Assembly (NCBI GenBank): GCA_021785095.1
Contig: JAJYGM010000760.1
Location: forward strand, 1-10,503
DNA: 10,503 bases
Source of the DNA: Actinomycetes bacterium
GTDB taxonomy: Bacteria > Actinomycetota > Acidimicrobiia > Acidimicrobiales > Bog-793
Direction of reading: 5' to 3'
In this document: positions 6,788 to 10,503 of the stretch, piece by piece
Position numbering within the stretch: the first letter of the stretch is position 1
Layout of the letters: every line of letters starts with the position of its first letter
Translations under genes and position numbers: made by a program
The notes under the pieces: generated by a model
Told to the model about the DNA's origin: nothing
What the model saw: the letters and a program-made list of their open reading frames with translations, nothing else
Database searches by the model: none

Positions 6788-6849
6788 TGGTCCACAGTGG
6801 CAAGCAGGTATCCACACCTGTGTCCACAAGTTCGCGGAGACAGTCCACA
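6788..6849 (+). promoter_or_regulatory. Array of four DnaA-box-like sequences upstream of dnaB
   Basis: Four 9-mers end in TCCACA on the same strand: TGGTCCACA (6788-6796), GTATCCACA (6808-6816), GTGTCCACA (6820-6828) and CAGTCCACA (6841-6849). Against TTATCCACA, or the actinobacterial TTGTCCACA, they have 1, 1, 1 and 2 mismatches. Core-to-core distances are 20, 12 and 21 bp, close to whole helical turns. The last box lies where the -35 of the predicted dnaB promoter would be. DnaA binding here is inferred from the consensus. I do not call it oriC, because there is no AT-rich unwinding region and dnaA and dnaN are not adjacent. Confidence 0.6.
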
Positions 6850-6862
6850 GCTTTCTCTGTCT

Positions 6863-6868
6863 TACGAT
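6863..6868 (+). promoter_or_regulatory. Predicted -10 element of dnaB
   Basis: TACGAT lies 34 nt before the dnaB ATG, predicting a start near 6875 and a leader of about 28 nt. The hexamer 17 bp upstream (6840-6845) is a poor -35 and falls inside the fourth DnaA-like box, which suits an activator- or DnaA-modulated promoter. Confidence 0.45.
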
Positions 6869-6902
6869 CCCCAGGCCGGGTCGGCCATCCTGAGAGCCAC
6901 TG

Positions 6903-8852
6903 ATGGCTTCCGTACAACCCCTCCCTAACGCGGCCTCGCGCCGGTCATCCGCCGGCGGACCACGCGGTCGAGCCGGCTCAGGATCGGCCCCGAACCCGAC
7001 CACGGTCGCCGGCCGTGTCCCGCCGCACAGCTTCGAGGCAGAGGAGTCGTTGCTCGGAGCGATGCTGCTCTCGCGCGACGCCATCGCGGTCGCCGTCGAG
7101 CACGTCTCGGCTGATGACTTCTACAAGCCGTCGCACGGACACGTCTTCGACGCTGTCACCATGCTCTACGCACGGGGCGAGCCAGCGGACGCCGTCACGG
7201 TGGCAGAGGAGATGCGCCGCTCGGGGACGCTCGACGCTGCCGGAGGCACGGCGACGCTCGTCGGACTCCAGGGCAACACGCCGGCCATCTCGAGCTCCGG
7301 ACGGTACGCCCGGATCGTGCAGGAGCACGCCATGCTGCGACGCCTCATCGGCGTCGCCTACGAGATAGCCGACCTCGGCTACGAGCTCCCGGCGGATGTC
7401 ACGGCTGCGCTCGACCAGGCCGAGGCGATGGTGTTCGAGGTCGCGCAGCGCCGCTCGAGCGACACGGTGCGCGCGCTCAAGGAGCTTCTGACCGAGAGCC
7501 TCGACCAGATCGAGTACCTCTTCGAGCGCGGTGAGTCGATCACGGGTGTGCCGACGGGCTATCAAGACCTCGACGAGCACCTCTACGGGCTCCAGCCCTC
7601 CAACCTGGTCGTCGTCGGTGCTCGTCCGTCCATGGGGAAGACGGCGTTCGGGCTCGGCATGGCGGCTCACGCAGCGGCACGGGCGAACGTCCCGGTGCTG
7701 TTCTTCTCGCTCGAGATGAGCCACATGGAGCTGGCGCAGCGGGTGTTGTGCTCCGAGGCCCGTGTCGACGCAGGCCGCGTCCGCAACGGGAAGCTCGCCG
7801 ACAGCGACTGGTCGAAGATCTCGTCGGCCATCGGGCGCATCGGCACGGCGCCGCTCTACATCGACGACAACCCGAACCTCACCGTCATGGACATCCGTGC
7901 AAAGGCGCGCCGGATGAAGAGCGCAGAAGGGGGACTTGGTCTCGTGATCGTCGACTACCTCCAGCTCATGACCGGACGGGCGACAGCCGAGAGCCGGCAG
8001 GTCGAGATCTCCGAGATCTCGCGCGGCCTCAAGATCCTCGCTCGCGAGTTGAAGATTCCCGTCGTCGCGCTGAGCCAGCTGTCGCGCGGCCTCGAGACCC
8101 GGGCCGACAAGCGGCCGATGCTCGCCGACCTGCGAGAGTGCCTCGCAGGGGACACAGTCGTCCGTCGCGCCGACTCCGGCGTCGAGTCGACGATCCGCGA
8201 GCTTGCCGAGAGCGGCGAGCGCAACGTCGCGATCTGGTCCCTGGACGAAGACTGCCGCCTCGTGCCCGCCGTGCTCGCGGAGGCCTGGAGCACGGGCACG
8301 AAGCCCGTGTTCGAGATCACGCTTGCTTCCGGGCGGAGCGTCCGTGCGACGGCAAACCATCCACTGCTCACCCTCGACGGGTGGACACCGGTGGAGCGCC
8401 TGCTCCCTGGAGTGCGCCTCGCCGCCGTGCCGCTCGTGCCCAGAAAGGTTGAGGCCCGGGCGTCGTCCGGCGCTCAGGTGACGCGGACCGGCAGGGCGCC
8501 TGCGACCGTCCTCGAGCGCGTCGCGGCATCGGACTTCCCCTTCGCACCGGAGCTGTCCTGGGAGGTGATCGTCTCGATCGAGTCCTGCGAGGACGAGGAG
8601 GCGTTCGATGCGTACGTCCCGGGCACGCACAGCTTCCTCGCGAACGGGATCGTGTCCCACAACTCCGGCGCCATCGAGCAGGACGCCGATGTCGTGATGT
8701 TCATCTACCGCGACGAGGTGTACAACCCCGAGTCGGCCGACCGCGGTGTGGCCGAGGTGCTGATCGCGAAGCATCGCAACGGACCGACGGGGGTGTCGAA
8801 GCTGGCGTTCGTGAACAACTACGCTCGTTTCGGCGATCTCGCGAGATCGTGA
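6903..8852 (+). CDS. dnaB: Replicative DNA helicase DnaB, interrupted by an in-frame intein
   Basis: DnaB is the hexameric, ATP-driven 5'-3' helicase that unwinds DNA at the fork. The 649-residue precursor has a low-complexity N-terminus (1-38). The N-terminal domain follows, from PPHSFEAEESLLGAML through the linker near SSDTVRALKELL. The RecA-like motor then has Walker A GARPSMGKT (239-247), FFSLEMS, and Walker B VIVDYLQLM with Asp351, then SRGLKILARELKIPVVALSQLSR and DLRE. An intein of 175 residues (413-587) splits the protein here. The host resumes with SGAIEQDADVVMFIYRDE and the KHRNGPTG loop. Removing the intein leaves 474 residues, the usual DnaB length. A weak GAGAG stands 6 nt before the ATG at 6903. 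The gene appears to have its own promoter, separate from the rpsF operon. Confidence 0.95.
   Translation: MASVQPLPNAASRRSSAGGPRGRAGSGSAPNPTTVAGRVPPHSFEAEESLLGAMLLSRDAIAVAVEHVSADDFYKPSHGHVFDAVTMLYARGEPADAVTVAEEMRRSGTLDAAGGTATLVGLQGNTPAISSSGRYARIVQEHAMLRRLIGVAYEIADLGYELPADVTAALDQAEAMVFEVAQRRSSDTVRALKELLTESLDQIEYLFERGESITGVPTGYQDLDEHLYGLQPSNLVVVGARPSMGKTAFGLGMAAHAAARANVPVLFFSLEMSHMELAQRVLCSEARVDAGRVRNGKLADSDWSKISSAIGRIGTAPLYIDDNPNLTVMDIRAKARRMKSAEGGLGLVIVDYLQLMTGRATAESRQVEISEISRGLKILARELKIPVVALSQLSRGLETRADKRPMLADLRECLAGDTVVRRADSGVESTIRELAESGERNVAIWSLDEDCRLVPAVLAEAWSTGTKPVFEITLASGRSVRATANHPLLTLDGWTPVERLLPGVRLAAVPLVPRKVEARASSGAQVTRTGRAPATVLERVAASDFPFAPELSWEVIVSIESCEDEEAFDAYVPGTHSFLANGIVSHNSGAIEQDADVVMFIYRDEVYNPESADRGVAEVLIAKHRNGPTGVSKLAFVNNYARFGDLARS
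8139..8663 (+). other. Mini-intein inside DnaB (175 residues, no homing endonuclease)
   Basis: The insert starts with Cys (CLAGDTVVRRADSG, block A) and ends FLANGIVSHN, followed by Ser of the host (S588). Block B is RATANHPLLT, with the T-x-x-H pair at intein residues 71 and 74. Block F is FDAYVPGTHSFLANG with Asp157, and block G has the penultimate His174 and terminal Asn175. All residues needed for Cys-type protein splicing with a Ser +1 are therefore present, and splicing is likely active. Only about 40 residues lie between the two halves of the HINT fold, with no LAGLIDADG motif, so the element cannot home by itself. The insertion point, between DLRE and SGAIEQDAD, is a known hot spot in DnaB proteins. 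Confidence 0.93.
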
Positions 8853-8880
8853 CCCCGACGACACAAGGCGCCCGCGTGAG

Positions 8881-9318
8881 ATGAGCAGGGGAGCCGACGA
8901 GGGAGCAGCAGCGGCTGTCGGGCTCGGCCTCATGCCCTTCACGGCGACGCTCCGGATCGAGCAGCTCGAGGCCACGAAGGAGCTCATCCGCGCCCGGCTG
9001 CCGTGGGAAGAGCGCCTCTGCACGACAGGCGGTGCGCTCCACGGGGGTGCGCTCATGGCGCTCGCCGACAGCGCCGGGGGGTTGTGCGCGTATCTGAACC
9101 TGCCCGAGGGCGCCACCGGCACGACCACGATCGAGTCGAAGACGAATTTCTTCCGGCCGCTGACGACAGGCCACGCCGAGGCCTCGTCACGCCCGCTCCA
9201 CGTCGGGCGGACGGTGGTCGTCGTCGAGACAGACGTCACCGACGGGGACAGCCGCCTGCTGTCCCGGACGACGCAGTCCCAGCTCGTGCTCTATCCGAGG
9301 TCTGCGGATCCCCGCTGA
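8881..9318 (+). CDS. PaaI-family hotdog-fold thioesterase
   Basis: The 145-residue product has the PaaI/4HBT hotdog signature: GGALHGGALMALADSAGG (50-67), where His54-Gly-Gly and Asp63 correspond to the active-site region. TTTIESKTNFFRPL (81-94) forms the substrate channel strand, and VGRTVVVVETDVTD (108-121) and TQSQLVLYP (131-139) complete the sheet. Such enzymes hydrolyse acyl-CoA thioesters, often aryl- or phenylacetyl-CoA; the substrate cannot be read from sequence. There is no signal peptide, so it should be cytosolic. It begins 28 bp after dnaB and may be read from the same transcript. The start is uncertain: no good ribosome site precedes 8881, and the conserved part begins near MPFTATL (Met18, at 8932). 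Confidence 0.85.
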   Translation: MSRGADEGAAAAVGLGLMPFTATLRIEQLEATKELIRARLPWEERLCTTGGALHGGALMALADSAGGLCAYLNLPEGATGTTTIESKTNFFRPLTTGHAEASSRPLHVGRTVVVVETDVTDGDSRLLSRTTQSQLVLYPRSADPR

Positions 9319-9322
9319 GGTG

Positions 9323-9351
9323 TAGACGGGCGCGCACCCCTCTGAGAAAAT
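9323..9351 (+). promoter_or_regulatory. Weak promoter candidate for the Asp-box gene
   Basis: TAGACG (9323-9328) and GAAAAT (9346-9351) are 17 bp apart, moderate matches to a housekeeping -35/-10 pair. A start near 9358 gives a short leader containing the hairpins that follow. The match is modest, and read-through from dnaB is also possible. Confidence 0.3.
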
Positions 9352-9376
9352 GGCCGCGCGACGGCCTCGGGAGGCC
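9352..9376 (+). other. Two overlapping, mutually exclusive hairpins before the Asp-box gene
   Basis: GGCCG (9352-9356) pairs with CGGCC (9362-9366). GGCCT (9363-9367) pairs with AGGCC (9372-9376). They share bases 9363-9366, so only one can form. It may be a terminator for the thioesterase gene or an attenuator for the next gene; stems of 5 bp are short. Confidence 0.3.
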
Positions 9377-9403
9377 TGGACCGCGTCACTGAGGAGGGGA
9401 CTG

Positions 9404-10503
9404 ATGAGTGGAGTGAGGCTGTTGGTCGGGACCCGGAAGGGGGCCTTCGTCTTGAGCTCCGACGGGAGGCGGACTGACTGGAAGATCGACGGGCCGTTCT
9501 TCGGCGGCTGGGAGATGTACCACATGAAGGGGTCGCCATCCGACCCGAACCGCATCTACGCGTCGCAGTCGAGCGGGTGGTTCGGCCAGCTCATCCAGCG
9601 CTCGGACGACGGCGGTGCGACCTGGAACCCCGTCGGGAACGACTTCCAGTACGAGGGCGTCACCGGAACCCACCAGTCGTTCGACGGAACGCCCCATCCG
9701 TGGGAGTTCGAGCGGGTCTGGCACCTCGAACCGTCGCTCGACGACCCGGACACCGTGTACGCGGGAATCGAGGATGCGGCGCTCTTCAAGTCGACCGACG
9801 GCGGCTCGACCTGGGAGGAGCTGTCAGGCCTGCGCGGCCACGGCTCCGGGCCGTCGTGGCAACCCGGTGCTGGCGGCATGTGCCTCCACACGATCATCCT
9901 CGACCCTTCAGACGCGGAGCGGATGTTCATCGCGATCTCGGCGGCAGGTGCGTTTCGCAGCGACGACGCCGGCAAGAGCTGGCGTCCGATCAACCGCGGT
10001 CTCAGGTCGGGCCAGATCCCCGAGGAGGAGGCCGAGGTCGGTCACTGCGTCCACCACGTCGCGCAGCATCCATCTCGTCCCGAGACGCTCTTCATGCAGA
10101 AGCACTGGGACGTCATGCGAAGCGACGACGGCGGCGAGAGCTGGTACGAGGTGAGCGGCAACCTGCCGACGGACTTTGGCTTCCCGATCGACATCCACGC
10201 GCATGAGCCCGACACGATCTACGTTGTGCCGATCACGAGCGACGAGCAGCACTTCCCGCCGGAGGGGAAGCTTCGGGTGTACCGGAGCCGCTCCGGCGGC
10301 AACGAGTGGGAGCCGCTCACGAAAGGACTCCCGCAGTCGAACTGCTACGTCAACATCCTGCGCGATGCGATGAGCGTCGACCGGCTCGACGACTGCGGCA
10401 TCTACTTCGGGACGACCGGAGGCCAGGTCTACGCCTCATCCGACGGTGGGGACAGCTGGAACGCGATCGTGCGCGATCTCCCCGCAGTGCTCTCGGTGGA
10501 GGC
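9404..10503 (+). CDS. Asp-box (BNR/sortilin-like) beta-propeller protein, 3' end outside window
   Basis: The frame runs to the right edge without a stop, giving 366 residues. Six Asp-box motifs (S-x-D-x-G-x-x-W) are visible: SDDGGATW at 67, STDGGSTW at 130, SDDAGKSW at 186, SDDGGESW at 240, a degenerate SRSGGNEW at 295 and SSDGGDSW at 345. The spacing of 50-63 residues is that of propeller blades, each with a D-x-x-x-hydrophobic strand such as DPDTVYAGI. This is the WD40/YVTN/BNR or VPS10-like sialidase-fold superfamily. No sialidase RIP arginine motif or signal peptide is seen near the start, so a glycosidase role is not supported and the protein may be cytosolic. GAGGAGG (9391-9397) lies 6 nt before the ATG at 9404. 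The function is unknown. Confidence 0.85.
   Translation, partial: MSGVRLLVGTRKGAFVLSSDGRRTDWKIDGPFFGGWEMYHMKGSPSDPNRIYASQSSGWFGQLIQRSDDGGATWNPVGNDFQYEGVTGTHQSFDGTPHPWEFERVWHLEPSLDDPDTVYAGIEDAALFKSTDGGSTWEELSGLRGHGSGPSWQPGAGGMCLHTIILDPSDAERMFIAISAAGAFRSDDAGKSWRPINRGLRSGQIPEEEAEVGHCVHHVAQHPSRPETLFMQKHWDVMRSDDGGESWYEVSGNLPTDFGFPIDIHAHEPDTIYVVPITSDEQHFPPEGKLRVYRSRSGGNEWEPLTKGLPQSNCYVNILRDAMSVDRLDDCGIYFGTTGGQVYASSDGGDSWNAIVRDLPAVLSVE

Noticed and set aside
6721..6902. Chromosomal origin (oriC)
   Set aside because: DnaA-like boxes are present, but there is no AT-rich unwinding element and neither dnaA nor dnaN is adjacent. A regulatory or titration role fits better.
8139..8663. Frameshift or pseudogene in dnaB because of the insert
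   Set aside because: The insert is in frame, has all intein blocks, and the flanking host sequence joins exactly as DLRE-SGAIEQDAD.
6978..9239. 753-codon open frame on the minus strand opposite dnaB
   Set aside because: It runs antisense to the clearly conserved DnaB and thioesterase frames, is rich in Arg, His and Asp, matches no family I know, and is a usual product of high GC content.
1..10503. Defence system, prophage, transposon, CRISPR array, tRNA or riboswitch
   Set aside because: I looked on both strands and saw no repeats with spacers, transposase or integrase motifs, or tRNA-like folds. Gene content is ordinary chromosomal housekeeping.

Overview
The window is high-GC, densely packed bacterial DNA that reads as an actinomycete (Actinomycetota). 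The NAD-dependent inositol-phosphate synthase is of the actinobacterial type and sits beside a PadR regulator. A DUF5318 protein, a DUF2510 domain and the rpsF-ssb-rpsR-rplI-dnaB block point the same way. As I recall, ino1/padR and rpsF..dnaB also lie within a few tens of kb of each other, close to oriC, in Mycobacterium, so this is probably an origin-proximal chromosomal segment. The exact class is not settled (an Acidimicrobiia-like lineage is possible). I see no insertion sequence, phage gene, CRISPR array, tRNA or rRNA. No stretch above 300 bases lacks a gene.

Layout. (1) 1-270 is the C-terminal end of a CCA-adding tRNA nucleotidyltransferase, convergent with the next operon across a short hairpin. 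(2) 303-2111, minus strand, is a padR-ino1 operon. A near-perfect 26-bp palindrome overlaps its predicted promoter and is the obvious PadR operator. (3) 2244-3380, plus strand, is a DUF2510 plus CPBP-family intramembrane protease-like protein, closed by a hairpin. (4) 3465-4804 holds a zinc-ribbon DUF5318 protein and panB (pantothenate/CoA synthesis). (5) 4977-6720 is the tightly coupled rpsF-ssb-rpsR-rplI operon. ssb/rpsR and rpsR/rplI overlap, and S18 carries an unusual acidic tail. (6) 6721-6902 is an intergenic region with a terminator hairpin, four same-strand DnaA-box-like sequences and a predicted promoter. (7) 6903-8852 is dnaB, the replicative helicase, interrupted by a 175-residue mini-intein with no room for a homing endonuclease. 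(8) 8881-9318 is a PaaI-type hotdog thioesterase. (9) 9404 to the end is a truncated Asp-box (BNR) beta-propeller protein.

How it fits together. The core is replication and translation: SSB and DnaB act at the fork, while S6, S18 and L9 are ribosomal. Around it are metabolic genes for inositol phosphate and pantothenate. The most notable items are the DnaA-box array placed on the dnaB promoter, the PadR operator controlling inositol-phosphate synthesis, the endonuclease-free intein in DnaB, and the acidic tail on S18. Three genes (padR, the CPBP gene, the DUF5318 gene) have a -10-like hexamer 7-8 nt before the start codon, which suggests leaderless mRNAs. All functions are inferred by reading motifs and by recalled family resemblance; no database search was run.
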